Notes: a model not told the origin generated them from the letters alone. Positions 48,448-58,010 are shown, counted from the first letter of the stretch. The stretch is DNA of 64,000 nucleotides from Casimicrobium huifangae (GCF_009746125.1 NZ_CP041352.1:3518436-3582435); one strand, 5' to 3'. Made by a program: numbers and translations.

Positions 48448-48993
48448 TTGCAGGACCGCGAAACCGAACTGCGCCCGCTGATGATTGCTGCTTGCAATGG
48501 CAATCAGCAGGCGTACGTGGCGCTGCTGTCGGACATGGCAAAGCTGTTGCGCGGCTTCTTCCGCAAGCGGATGCTGTCGGTCCCCGATGATGTGGAAGAT
48601 GTGGTTCAGGAAGTGTTGATCGCCATTCACAATCAGCGCCATACCTACGATGCCGGCCAGCCGGTCACCGCCTGGGTGTTCGGGATTGCGCGCTACAAGC
48701 TCGCCGACTTCTATCGCCGTCGCGGCAGTCAGGGCAGCGACCATGTCGACATTGACGACGCGGCGGAATGGCTGGCCACCGAGGATCACGACGCGCACGA
48801 TGCCCGCCGAGATGTGGGCCTGCTGCTCGACGAACTGCCTGAGAAGCAGCGCGACGCCATCCGCTGCGTAAAGATCGAGGGGCTCAGCATCGCCGAGGCG
48901 GCCGCGCAGACCGGGCAGTCGGAATCGTCGGTGAAGGTGGGCATCCATCGCGGGCTGAAGGCGCTGGCAGCGCGCATGCGGGGTGCGGCATGA
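48448..48993 (+). CDS. ECF sigma factor (SigF-like)
   Basis: A 181-residue ECF sigma factor starting at TTG 48448, with AAGGA seven bases upstream. Region 2: MAKLLRGFFRKRMLSVPDDVEDVVQEVLIAIHNQRHTYDAGQPVTAWVFGIARYKLADFYRR. Region 4: LDELPEKQRDAIRCVKIEGLSIAEAAAQTGQSESSVKVGIHRGLKAL. It overlaps the anti-sigma gene by four bases and is divergent from bufABCD, so it most likely controls that operon. Confidence 0.92.
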   Translation: MQDRETELRPLMIAACNGNQQAYVALLSDMAKLLRGFFRKRMLSVPDDVEDVVQEVLIAIHNQRHTYDAGQPVTAWVFGIARYKLADFYRRRGSQGSDHVDIDDAAEWLATEDHDAHDARRDVGLLLDELPEKQRDAIRCVKIEGLSIAEAAAQTGQSESSVKVGIHRGLKALAARMRGAA

Positions 48994-49631
48994 AGACCGA
49001 CGACCTGATCACCCTGCTCGCCCGCAACGAACCAGCGCCGGATCGCGCGGCGCTCAGCCGCACGCTGCTCTCACTGGTGGCAGGCGGCGTGCTGGTGTCG
49101 TTCCTGTTTGTGTACTTTCTGCTGCAACTCAACCCGGCCCTGGGCACCATCGTGGCGAGCCTCTGGTTCTGGGTGCGCTTTGCCTTTATCGCGTCGCTGG
49201 CGGGCCTGACCTGGTGGACGCTGCGCCGTCTGGGCAAGCCGGGCGTGGCGGCGCAGGTGCGCTGGTGGCCGTTGCTGGTGCCGTTTGTTGCGCTGGGCCT
49301 GCTGGCCTCCGTGCTGCTGATGCAGGCACCGCCCGAAACACGGATGGCGATGCTGATGGGGACCACCTGGCGCGTCTGCTCGATGCTGATCGCGCTGGTG
49401 TCGTTGCCGCTGCTGGTGGCGGCTGTCCTGATCGTGCGCCACTTCGCGCCGACCCGCCTGCGCTTCACCGGCGCCGTGTTGGGCCTGTTTGCCGGTGCGA
49501 TGGCCGCGCTGGTTTACACGCTGCATTGCCCCGAGCTGTCACCCGCATTTCTGGTGGTCTGGTACAGCCTCGGCATGCTGATTCCCGCCGCCGTCGGTGC
49601 CGCGCTGGGCGAGCGCCTCCTACGTTGGTAA
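48990..49631 (+). CDS. NrsF-type (DUF1109) membrane anti-sigma factor
   Basis: A 213-residue protein with a short cytosolic N-terminus (MKTDDLITLLARNEPAPDRAALSRTL) and six membrane helices. A Cys occurs in CSMLIALVSLPLLV and another in the loop LHCPELSPAF. DUF1109 proteins hold an ECF sigma factor at the membrane and release it on heavy-metal stress in Caulobacter. It is paired with the sigma gene by overlap. Confidence 0.9.
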   Translation: MKTDDLITLLARNEPAPDRAALSRTLLSLVAGGVLVSFLFVYFLLQLNPALGTIVASLWFWVRFAFIASLAGLTWWTLRRLGKPGVAAQVRWWPLLVPFVALGLLASVLLMQAPPETRMAMLMGTTWRVCSMLIALVSLPLLVAAVLIVRHFAPTRLRFTGAVLGLFAGAMAALVYTLHCPELSPAFLVVWYSLGMLIPAAVGAALGERLLRW

Positions 49632-49674
49632 GGCTCGGGCGGATCTCCAGCGAGATTCAGCCGCCACTTCTGGC

Positions 49675-49794
49675 AGCATCTTTTTGCGCGAACGCCCATT
49701 CCTACTGGGCTCAGAGCCCGATTTGGTCAAAAGTCGACTTTTGGCGAATTGACCTTTGAGCCCATACTAAATAGGACCTCCAGCAAAAAGCCAT
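49675..49794. repeat. GTCGAC-centred 120-bp near-palindrome, copy 5
   Basis: GGGCT 49707-49711, GTCGAC 49733-49738 and AGCCC 49759-49763. The left arm starts AGCATCTTTTTG; the right arm on the other strand contains GGCTTTTTGCTGG. It lies between the anti-sigma gene and the toxin-antitoxin operator. Confidence 0.75.
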
Positions 49795-49803
49795 CGACCG
49801 AAA

Positions 49804-49859
49804 GTGCCACGAGCGACCCATTTGTGGCACAATTTGCGAAAATTGACACATTGTGGCAC
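49804..49859 (+). promoter_or_regulatory. Operator/promoter region of the toxin-antitoxin pair
   Basis: TTGTGGCAC occurs twice, at 49822 and 49851, and its inverse GTGCCAC at 49804. Between the direct copies is CAATTT-GCGA-AAATTG (49830-49845), an exact inverted repeat overlapping a TTGACA -35 box (49843-49848). This is a likely site for binding by the antitoxin or the toxin-antitoxin complex. Confidence 0.55.
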
Positions 49860-49903
49860 CGCAGCAACTCCGTGTTGCGGAATACGCCCCTCACCCCTCC
49901 ACC

Positions 49904-50140
49904 ATGCGCACCCTCGGCATCCGCGAAGTTCGCCAGCGTTACGAGATCCTCAAGGAAACGCTCGACGCTGAAGGCGAAGTGATCCTCACCCACCACGGCA
50001 AGCCGTTCGCACGGGTGTTGCCGATCGAGCCAGTGAAACCGCGCAAGCGCTGGAAGCCTCACCCGGAGCTGGCGGACATTCCGTTTCAGCAAGTGCCGAG
50101 CGAAGTGCTGCTGGCTGAAGAACGGGAGCGTGACATTTGA
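49904..50140 (+). CDS. Phd/YefM-type antitoxin
   Basis: A 78-residue antitoxin: MRTLGIREVRQRYEILKETLDAEGEVILTHHGKPFARVLPI is a typical Phd DNA-binding fold, and the Arg/Lys/Pro-rich C-terminus should wrap the toxin. Its stop overlaps the toxin start. It is likely to repress its own promoter through the GTGGCAC repeats upstream. Confidence 0.85.
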   Translation: MRTLGIREVRQRYEILKETLDAEGEVILTHHGKPFARVLPIEPVKPRKRWKPHPELADIPFQQVPSEVLLAEERERDI

Positions 50141-50586
50141 TCTATCTCGACACCAGCTCTCTGACCAAAGCCTATGTCAGCGAGCGCGGCAGTGACGACG
50201 TAAGACTGATGCTGGAGCACACTGTGGAGCCCATCTGCATCAGCACGCTGTCGCTCGTCGAGTTCCGATGCGCGCTGGCACGCCGCACGCGGGCGCTGAT
50301 GCTCACTGAACCCGATTCCCAGCGCATCTGGGCGAGCTTTGAGGGCGATGTCGATGACGGCATCTTCGACGTTCTTCCCGTTGACAACGACGACCTGATC
50401 AACGCGCGCCGCCTTATCGACGCCGTTGCGCCGCTACCGTTGAAAGCACTCGACGCACTTCATCTGGCTGTCGTCAGGCGCGCGCACGAGCGTGACGGAA
50501 CAAGCTTCATCACCTCTGATGCACAGCAGGCGGCTGCCGCCGCCGCGCTCGGCATCGCCACAAAGACCATTGCACTGACACTTTAA
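50137..50586 (+). CDS. PIN-domain toxin (VapC-like)
   Basis: A 149-residue PIN ribonuclease starting at TTG in the antitoxin stop (TTGA). Acidic metal ligands: D5 in [13 protein letters not shown]42 in LVEFRCAL, D106 in ALDALHLA and D128 in FITSDAQQ. It is probably an RNA-cleaving toxin controlled by the upstream antitoxin. No damage to the reading frame is visible. Confidence 0.87.
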   Translation: MIYLDTSSLTKAYVSERGSDDVRLMLEHTVEPICISTLSLVEFRCALARRTRALMLTEPDSQRIWASFEGDVDDGIFDVLPVDNDDLINARRLIDAVAPLPLKALDALHLAVVRRAHERDGTSFITSDAQQAAAAAALGIATKTIALTL

Positions 50587-50605
50587 GAGCTGCCTCTCCC
50601 GAGCC

Positions 50606-52111
<1,506 letters not shown>

Positions 52112-52133
52112 GCGACCGCAGAAGTGCGTGACC

Positions 52134-52156
52134 GTAGGCTGGGTTGAAAACCCAGC
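52134..52156 (+). repeat. RAYT-associated palindrome, left copy
   Basis: A 23-base sequence beginning GTAGGCTGGGTTGAAAACCC, with stem GCTGGGTT/AACCCAGC. It is an exact inverted copy of 52772-52794 on the other side of the transposase gene. Confidence 0.9.
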
Positions 52157-52178
52157 AAACGCAACAAGAAGTAGTCAC

Positions 52179-52709
52179 ATGAGAACCTACAAGCGCCTGC
52201 AAATCGAAGGCGGTTGTTACTTCTTCACGGTCAATCTGGCTAATCGCCAGCACAACGATCTTCTCGTCCGCGAGATTGAAGCGCTACGCGATGCTTTCCG
52301 GCAGACGCGTGCCGATCATCCGTTCGAGATCGACGCCATTGTCGTGCTGCCCGAACACCTGCACACAATCTGGCAATTGCCGCCACATGACAGCGACTTC
52401 TCCACGCGCTGGCGGCTCATCAAATCGCGCTTTTCACAGGCCATCAAAACAGGTGAACATATTTCCGAAAGTCGCCTGAAAAAAGGTGAACGCGGAGTCT
52501 GGCAACGTCGATTCTGGGAACATCTCATCCGCGACGATGTGGATTACGCGCGGCACGTTGATTACATCCACTACAACCCGGTCAAACACGGGCACTGCGC
52601 GCGCGCAGCGGACTGGCAACACTCCTCGTTTCAACGTTGGGTCGACCAAGGCATTTATTCAATCGATTGGGCAGCAGCCGACGCGACTCGCGAATTGTCG
52701 TTCGAATGA
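52179..52709 (+). CDS. REP-associated tyrosine transposase (RAYT)
   Basis: The protein has 176 residues of the Y1/IS200-like transposase superfamily. The metal-binding HxH-type motif is in VLPEHLHTIWQLPP. The likely catalytic Tyr lies in the C-terminal motif DYARHVDYIHYNPVKHG. GSGRXXR-type and WQRRFWEHLIRDD features of RAYTs are partly present. Identical GTAGGCTGGGTT palindromes flank it in inverted orientation, as expected for RAYT-REP pairs. It is intact and may still act on such repeats elsewhere in the genome. Confidence 0.9.
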   Translation: MRTYKRLQIEGGCYFFTVNLANRQHNDLLVREIEALRDAFRQTRADHPFEIDAIVVLPEHLHTIWQLPPHDSDFSTRWRLIKSRFSQAIKTGEHISESRLKKGERGVWQRRFWEHLIRDDVDYARHVDYIHYNPVKHGHCARAADWQHSSFQRWVDQGIYSIDWAAADATRELSFE

Positions 52710-52723
52710 ATGCCCCAGCTCTC

Positions 52724-52752
52724 GCAGGCTGGGTTGAGGAACGAAACCCGGC
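52724..52752 (+). repeat. RAYT-associated palindrome, degenerate middle copy
   Basis: GCAGGCTGGGTT with GAAACCCGGC shows the same stem with a longer, diverged loop. It lies between the transposase stop and the right-hand perfect copy, giving the REP pair typical of a BIME. Confidence 0.75.
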
Positions 52753-52771
52753 ACGCGTTTGCATCGGAAGC

Positions 52772-52794
52772 GCTGGGTTTTCAACCCAGCCTAC
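52772..52794 (-). repeat. RAYT-associated palindrome, right copy
   Basis: The reverse complement of the left copy with no mismatch over 23 bases. It ends four bases before the stop codon of the neighbouring orphan gene. Confidence 0.9.
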
Positions 52795-52797
52795 GTA

Positions 52798-53865
52798 CTA
52801 GGCCAACTTGCGTTGACGAATCCGCGTCAATGTTTCGTCAACGTGCGGTGGATACGCGCCCGAAAAATACTCGATAGCAAGAGGATTACCAGTCCAGAAG
52901 TGTGAACACAAATCGGACATCACTGAAACCTGCATGTCGCAATTGAATTTGAACAGCTTCTTCGAGCGTGCTTTGACATGTCTGATGTGCTTTGTGTTGT
53001 GATTTAAATCCGAGTCTCTTTGTTCAAGGTATTCTGCAGATGTGTAGTATTGCATCGCGCCGTCAAAGTGACGAAAGACCCCTCTCTGTAAATCAAATTC
53101 AGCGTGTATGTAGCGAGCAGGGAAATAGTCAATTTCTCCAACGCTAACGCGCACTTGGTCAGTTTTGAATTCGATGCCTTGAAAAGTTTTGATCCCGGCC
53201 TTTTCGCTCCACGCGATTTGAAGAGAATGAGCATCGGAAAACAAGAACCGTGTTTGTGACTCCGATATGTCAAGGGGTGGTCGCAGCTTCGCGATGCCAG
53301 CGGAAATGCTTCGCACGTCTTCTGCGAATTTTGCACCGTACCATGTGTCAAGCTCGACGTAGCAAAGATCATCCCGGTTGATCCTGACCCTGTCTTCATC
53401 GACCGCAAGGAATGCCGCCAGTGTTTCGGGTTGCATCTGCCAAAAGCGACTAACAAAGTGAGGGGCGAAATTGTTTCGCTCATTGAGGGCCCGGCGAAAA
53501 TGCGGATGTGCCATAGCAGTGAATTGCCCACCGCGGAGATACCCGGCCATACTGCTTGCATTTGGAAAGGCTGCCTTTAGGTCCGAAAACAAGACCAAGC
53601 CGTCTTTGTCCCGTTGAAGCTCGTGTGCTAGCTTCCAAAAAATTCCGCTCTGCTTCGCGATGATCCCTATCTTCGGGTCATAGTCGAAGTCGCCTTCACC
53701 TAGCGCAACTCCCTTGCTCCGGGCGTAGGTCCGGAAATCTTGAATTAGGTCTGCATGAGCAAGCAAAGTCTCGCGTCGTTCCGTCTCAAGTGCTTCAACG
53801 TACCGTGCCATAGCCGCTTCCTCGTCAAATGTAACGGGAACAGTCGCCTGGTAGTTGATCGTCAT
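52798..53865 (-). CDS. Orphan protein of unknown function, AT-richer than neighbours
   Basis: The protein has 355 residues from ATG at 53865 with AGGA upstream. I do not recognise the family. It is a soluble, mixed alpha/beta-looking protein with many acidic and aromatic residues (FDYDPKIGIIAKQSGIFWKL, FPARYIHAEFDLQRGVFRHF, HIRHVKARSKKLFKFNCDMQV). No membrane helix or signal is seen. Its base composition is visibly lower in GC than the flanking genes, and it lies between a RAYT unit and a broken antitoxin, so recent transfer is likely. Confidence 0.75.
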   Translation of the reverse strand: MTINYQATVPVTFDEEAAMARYVEALETERRETLLAHADLIQDFRTYARSKGVALGEGDFDYDPKIGIIAKQSGIFWKLAHELQRDKDGLVLFSDLKAAFPNASSMAGYLRGGQFTAMAHPHFRRALNERNNFAPHFVSRFWQMQPETLAAFLAVDEDRVRINRDDLCYVELDTWYGAKFAEDVRSISAGIAKLRPPLDISESQTRFLFSDAHSLQIAWSEKAGIKTFQGIEFKTDQVRVSVGEIDYFPARYIHAEFDLQRGVFRHFDGAMQYYTSAEYLEQRDSDLNHNTKHIRHVKARSKKLFKFNCDMQVSVMSDLCSHFWTGNPLAIEYFSGAYPPHVDETLTRIRQRKLA

Positions 53866-53965
53866 TGCTCGTCCTTTGTCCGCGAAACTCGGTAGGGCGT
53901 GGGCCCGCACGCTACCTATATCAAGCACCCACCAACCTCCCCTGCAACCAAGCCTTGATGAAGGA

Positions 53966-54222
53966 CTAACGAGGCGTGTCGCGTTTGTTCGCGCCGTTCT
54001 TGATGCCTTCGAGCACGTGTAACAGCAAGAGAAAGAAATGCTGTCGTTGCTTGGTTTCGGGTTGGCCGGCGTCAAGCGCTCCGTCTTGGATAAATCCAGA
54101 TACTCCGTCGTGTCGTGCGTATTCCAAAAATCGTGCTCGACCACTTCGTTCTCGGATGGTGGATTGGCCGGCAGGCAGAACGGAGCGCGACCGAAGTAAG
54201 CTAAGCGCCATCCACCACCCAC
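53966..54222 (-). pseudogene. Frameshifted CopG-type antitoxin remnant
   Basis: One frame reads NEVVEHDFWNTHDTTEYLDLSK and TPANPKPSNDSIS, which matches the FWxTHDSTDYLDWSK...LKPS pattern of CopG-like (BrnA/DUF3680-type) antitoxins. The expected continuation is in another frame: LLLLHVLEGIKNGANKRD, which corresponds to LPxxLLxxIKxLANKRD. The switch falls in a pyrimidine run (TTTCTTTCTCTT), and a stop follows soon after, so the C-terminus is also lost. No partner BrnT toxin is recognisable. Confidence 0.6.
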
Positions 54223-54482
54223 CGGCTCAAGCGCAATTCACAACACTTGAAGATGAGGTACGCGACCATCGACACATAAGTGCTGACCAGCAACTCCAGG
54301 AGTTGAATCGCTGCGCCTTCGCGCAGCGCCAGCCAGCCGTGCTGACTGATAAACGTGACGTTTGCGATCAGCAGCATGCCCAGATTCACCGTGCCCGCGG
54401 CAAACGCGAGAAAGCTGATCCCTAGCACCAGGAAGGTGACGGGACGTCGCGAAAGCACCTGAGCACGAAACCAGCGCAGCAT
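54201..54482 (-). CDS. Small membrane protein of unknown function
   Basis: About 93 residues from ATG at 54482; a TTG at 54566 would add 28. There are two hydrophobic segments: PVTFLVLGISFLAFAAGTVNLGMLLI and LLELLVSTYVSMVAYLIF. I do not recognise the family. It lies beside the decayed antitoxin at the edge of the accessory island. The weak start and lack of relatives known to me keep confidence modest. Confidence 0.5.
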   Translation of the reverse strand: MLRWFRAQVLSRRPVTFLVLGISFLAFAAGTVNLGMLLIANVTFISQHGWLALREGAAIQLLELLVSTYVSMVAYLIFKCCELRLSRWVVDGA

Positions 54483-54740
54483 GCGGATGATTGTAGGGAT
54501 GCTGCTGCAATCCGCAACGGCTGCCACGCTATCGAAAGATATTCGCTTGCCGCTGTAACCGATCAAGCCAAATCCGCGAATAGAGGGGGTGGCTGCGGCA
54601 ACCCTCGCCAGCCGCCACGGCTCTCAATCAAATGAATTCAGCCGCAAGCGATCCGATTCGACTTGGGTGGGGTTTCCTTTGCCTGCGAGATCCGTCACGC
54701 GCAGTCAACTTCCATGCAATCTCTATTGAAAGGTTATGAA

Positions 54741-55058
54741 ATGAAACATATCAAAGGCGTTCTCACCGCAATGGCACTCACCGGAATGCTGGGAGCAGCG
54801 ACGCCGGCACTCGCTGTGAACGACGCGCTCTACGGCAGCGAGCAGTGGTCACGCGAGTACATGACGAGCGTGCGCCCGCTCGTCGCCAAGCTGGCGATGG
54901 CGGACAAGAAGAAGGTGATGGACATGGAGATGGCCATCATTCGCATGGAATCTGACCACGCGATGACCATGATGAAGATGGACACCGACCACAAGATGGC
55001 CATTGCCAAGATGCGCCGCGAACTGGAGGAATTCATTTACGGCAAGGGCGCCTTCTAA
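54741..55058 (+). CDS. Small secreted Met/His-rich protein
   Basis: The protein has 105 residues from ATG at 54741 with AAAGG upstream. The signal peptide ends near ATPALAV. The mature protein is a charged helix very rich in Met and Lys/Asp-His: MDMEMAIIRMESDHAMTMMK, then MDTDHKMAIAKMRRELEEF. Met/His arrays of this kind occur in periplasmic copper- or silver-binding proteins, but no specific family was recognised. The following 278 bases, to 55336, show no gene or RNA that I can support. Confidence 0.75.
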   Translation: MKHIKGVLTAMALTGMLGAATPALAVNDALYGSEQWSREYMTSVRPLVAKLAMADKKKVMDMEMAIIRMESDHAMTMMKMDTDHKMAIAKMRRELEEFIYGKGAF

Positions 55059-55336
55059 CGCCGCCAGCAAACCGCAGATTCACGTGAGCAAGGCAACGGC
55101 GCACGTGGCGTCGTTGTCTGCTCCGTCGCGGCCGCGATTCCGTCAGCAGCGACTGGCCGCCGTGCGAGGCCTCTATGGCTTGCGTGATTGCCTTGGTCCC
55201 GGCCACGTTTCGCTTGGCCGCGATCGTCCGGTCGGCAATTGCTACCGAGGTTAAACGTCGATGATCGATTCGTTGCCTCATTGGCATGTTACGTGCTGCA
55301 ATAGGGTCCCGCGCCACTTCCAGACGGAGCAGTCCC

Positions 55337-56326
55337 ATGCACACTCACCGCCATTCCCGATTCTTCCTTTGGGCTCTTTTCGTGCCCCTGGTTGCGCTTG
55401 CGCCAAGCGGTGGTGCGCTGGCTCAAACCAAGTATCCCGATCACCCCGTCAAGGTTATCGTTGCCCTCCCCGCCGGCGGCAGCGTGGACATGATCGCGCG
55501 TTCACTGGGACAGAAGCTCAACGCCTCGCTCGGACAGCCGTTCATCGTCGACAACCGTGCCGGCGCTTCCGGGCAGATTGGCATGCCGGTCGTCGCCAAG
55601 GCTCCTGCTGATGGCTACACGCTGACTGTATCGCCCGCGTCGTTTCTCACCACCAACAAGAGCATTTTCAAGACACTGCCGTACGACCCGGAGGCAGATT
55701 TCGCGCCGGTGTCACGACTGGTCAATCAGCCGATGGTGCTGGTGGTCAAAGACAAGGCGAAATACCCGACCGTGGCGGCGCTGCTGGCGGCGGCGAAGGC
55801 GGCACCGGGTCGCCTCACGTACGCCTCGTCCGGCGACGGCAGCCCGCAGCATCTGGCAGGACTGATGTTTGAGACACGCACCAAGGCCAAGCTGCTACAT
55901 GTACCCTACAAGGGCGGCGCGCCCGCCGTGAACGACACGCTGGCGGGCAGTGTGGATGCCATGTTCGCCGTGATGCCCGAGGCGATCCCGCACGTGCAGG
56001 CGGGCAAGCTGCACGCGCTGGCGGTGATGAGCCCGCAGCGCTCGCCCGCGTTACCCAACGTACCGACGATGGCAGAAAGCGGCTTCGCGGACCTGAGCCT
56101 CTCGGCGTGGATCGGCCTTTTTGCCCCCGTGAAGACACCGCGCCAGATCATCGACCAGCTCAATCGCGCCGTGCAGGCCGCGCTGGATGCTGAGATGAAG
56201 GCGAAACTCGCCGAGAACGGCATGGAAGTCTCGGCGAGTACGCCAGAAGAGTTGCAGCAGATGGTAGCCCGCGACCTCAAGCTGCATGCCGAACTGGTCA
56301 AAGCTGCCGGGCTGGTGCCGCAGTAG
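55337..56326 (+). CDS. Bug/TctC-family periplasmic binding protein
   Basis: The protein has 329 residues. ATG at 55337 has GGAG seven bases upstream. The signal peptide ends near GGALAQT. Motifs: YPDHPVKVIVALPAGGSVDMIARSLGQ, GQPFIVDNRAGASGQIGMPVVAKAPADGYT and LLHVPYKGGAPAVNDTLAGSVDAMF. It is an orphan binding protein without TctAB neighbours, similar in type to the one at 43795. The ligand is unknown. Confidence 0.92.
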   Translation: MHTHRHSRFFLWALFVPLVALAPSGGALAQTKYPDHPVKVIVALPAGGSVDMIARSLGQKLNASLGQPFIVDNRAGASGQIGMPVVAKAPADGYTLTVSPASFLTTNKSIFKTLPYDPEADFAPVSRLVNQPMVLVVKDKAKYPTVAALLAAAKAAPGRLTYASSGDGSPQHLAGLMFETRTKAKLLHVPYKGGAPAVNDTLAGSVDAMFAVMPEAIPHVQAGKLHALAVMSPQRSPALPNVPTMAESGFADLSLSAWIGLFAPVKTPRQIIDQLNRAVQAALDAEMKAKLAENGMEVSASTPEELQQMVARDLKLHAELVKAAGLVPQ

Positions 56327-56410
56327 CGATCACACTTGGGGCAACCTGGCGGGACGACGCGCGTTACACGAGTGCGTGCTGCCGGGTGGCACTTTCGCGG
56401 CCGACAACAA

Positions 56411-57082
56411 TCATCCGCCAGCCAGCCGCCCCACCACCTCAACTACCCCGCCTTTGCCCGCCCGCACCACCACCGCTTCACCCATCGCCGGGACAACACC
56501 AGTGAGCGCCGTGATGTTCACCTGATGGGTGACGAGAAGCAGCGTCTCGCCGCGCTTGATGGCGGCGATGCGCTTGCGCACTTCGGCGGATTGTCTGGCC
56601 TCGGTGCCACGATCGTCAAAGAAAGAGTTGAGGGCGGACCAATCCTCTGCGGCGCCGGCAATCGCGGTTGCGGTGTCCCGGCAGCGGCACCACTGGCTGG
56701 TCAACACCTGGGAGAACCGCACGCCCGCAACACTCATGCGCTCGCCGAACCGGGCCGCTGCAGCACGCCCCTGCGCAGAAAGGTTGCGCTGGGTATCGCA
56801 TGCTCCCAGCCTGAAACCGGGTGGGTCTCCAATGCCCGGCACGGTCTGCGCATGCCGCAACAAGATGGCAACGCCGCCATCACGAAGGTGCTGAAGTACC
56901 CGCGCCTCTTCGCTGGCGGAGTTTTCAGCGGCAACGCTCGCTGTCATATTGAGTGCGCATGCCAGCATGACGACCAGCGCCAGCCACCGCTTGCTTGCAG
57001 CGCGATAAACGTGGAGCCCCAGTCGGGTAGATGCAGTCATCAACATGCGGACGATCATCGGCGGTTGATTGGACGTGGTCAA
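56411..57082 (-). CDS. Secreted histidine phosphatase-family protein
   Basis: A 223-residue protein with an N-terminal membrane/signal segment (RWLALVVMLACALNMTASVAAE). The phosphatase domain has the catalytic RHA motif in VAILLRHAQTVPG and the second His in LLLVTHQVNITAL. The middle contains RNLSAQGRAAAARFG. It is a branch-2-like member of the family and probably periplasmic. The substrate is unknown. It is divergent from the PPK2 gene. Confidence 0.86.
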   Translation of the reverse strand: MTTSNQPPMIVRMLMTASTRLGLHVYRAASKRWLALVVMLACALNMTASVAAENSASEEARVLQHLRDGGVAILLRHAQTVPGIGDPPGFRLGACDTQRNLSAQGRAAAARFGERMSVAGVRFSQVLTSQWCRCRDTATAIAGAAEDWSALNSFFDDRGTEARQSAEVRKRIAAIKRGETLLLVTHQVNITALTGVVPAMGEAVVVRAGKGGVVEVVGRLAGG

Positions 57083-57179
57083 TACGGACTCTCCCCTACG
57101 TCGTGGCGGCGCTGGTGCGAGCCGTATGATTCGTGGTCATCGGTGCAGATTGCATCAAATCGACATTGGAAATCCAGCA

Positions 57180-58010
57180 ATGGGCAAAGCAAGGGCGACG
57201 TCGGACGATCCGTTCAAGGGGTATCGCGTCAAGGGCAAATTCAAGCTGCGCGATTTCGACCCGGAGGCCACGCCCTTCGCGCGGGGTGACGAGGCAGCAC
57301 AACGGACGCGGCTGGACGCGCTGGCGACCGAGCTTGACGCCTTGCAGGACCGTCTGCATGCCGGTGGTGAGCGCAAGCTGCTGCTGGTGCTGCAGGGCAT
57401 GGATACGAGCGGCAAGGACGGCACCATCCGTTGGGTATTCTCGAAAACTTCGCCATTGGGCGTCCGCGTTGCGGCATTCAAGGCACCTACCGAGGAGGAA
57501 CGGGCGCGTGACTTTCTCTGGCGCTGCCACGCGGTGGTGCCGCGTGCGGGCGAGCTGATGGTGTGGAACCGCAGTCACTACGAAGATGTGCTGGTACCGC
57601 CGGTGAATGGCTGGATCGACAAGGACGAAACGACCCGCCGCTGCGAGCAGATCAATGCATTCGAAAGCTTGCTCACCGACACGGGCACCCAGATTGTGAA
57701 ATGCTTCCTGCACATCAGCCCCGACGAGCAGAAGAAGCGCCTGCAGGCCCGCGTCGATGACCCAGCCAAACACTGGAAGTTCAGCATGGGCGATCTTGAG
57801 GTCCGCAAACAGTGGCCGCAATATATGCGTGCCTACGAGCGCGCACTGGCGGCCACATCGAGCGCCGCTGCGCCGTGGTATGTGATCCCGGCGAATGACA
57901 AGCTGCACCGAAACCTGATGATCGCGGAACTGCTGGTGCGTACCCTGCAGAACATGAAACTCGCCCCGCCCCAGGCAAACTCCGCGCTTGCCGGTCTGCG
58001 CGTGGAATAG
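57180..58010 (+). CDS. ppk2: Polyphosphate kinase 2 family protein
   Basis: A 276-residue PPK2. The protein uses polyphosphate to phosphorylate nucleotides (ADP or AMP). Walker A is VLQGMDTSGKDGTIRWVF, the lid region is FKAPTEEERARDFLWRCHAVVP and Walker B VWNRSHYEDVLVP. The C-terminal motif is PWYVIPANDKLHRNLMIAELLV. The overall type resembles class III enzymes, but the class cannot be fixed by eye. Confidence 0.93.
   Translation: MGKARATSDDPFKGYRVKGKFKLRDFDPEATPFARGDEAAQRTRLDALATELDALQDRLHAGGERKLLLVLQGMDTSGKDGTIRWVFSKTSPLGVRVAAFKAPTEEERARDFLWRCHAVVPRAGELMVWNRSHYEDVLVPPVNGWIDKDETTRRCEQINAFESLLTDTGTQIVKCFLHISPDEQKKRLQARVDDPAKHWKFSMGDLEVRKQWPQYMRAYERALAATSSAAAPWYVIPANDKLHRNLMIAELLVRTLQNMKLAPPQANSALAGLRVE

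Noticed and set aside
55059-55336. Possible gene in the gap before the second Bug protein, on either strand
   Set aside because: Frames are low-complexity and basic with no ribosome site; no hairpin plus T-tract seen.
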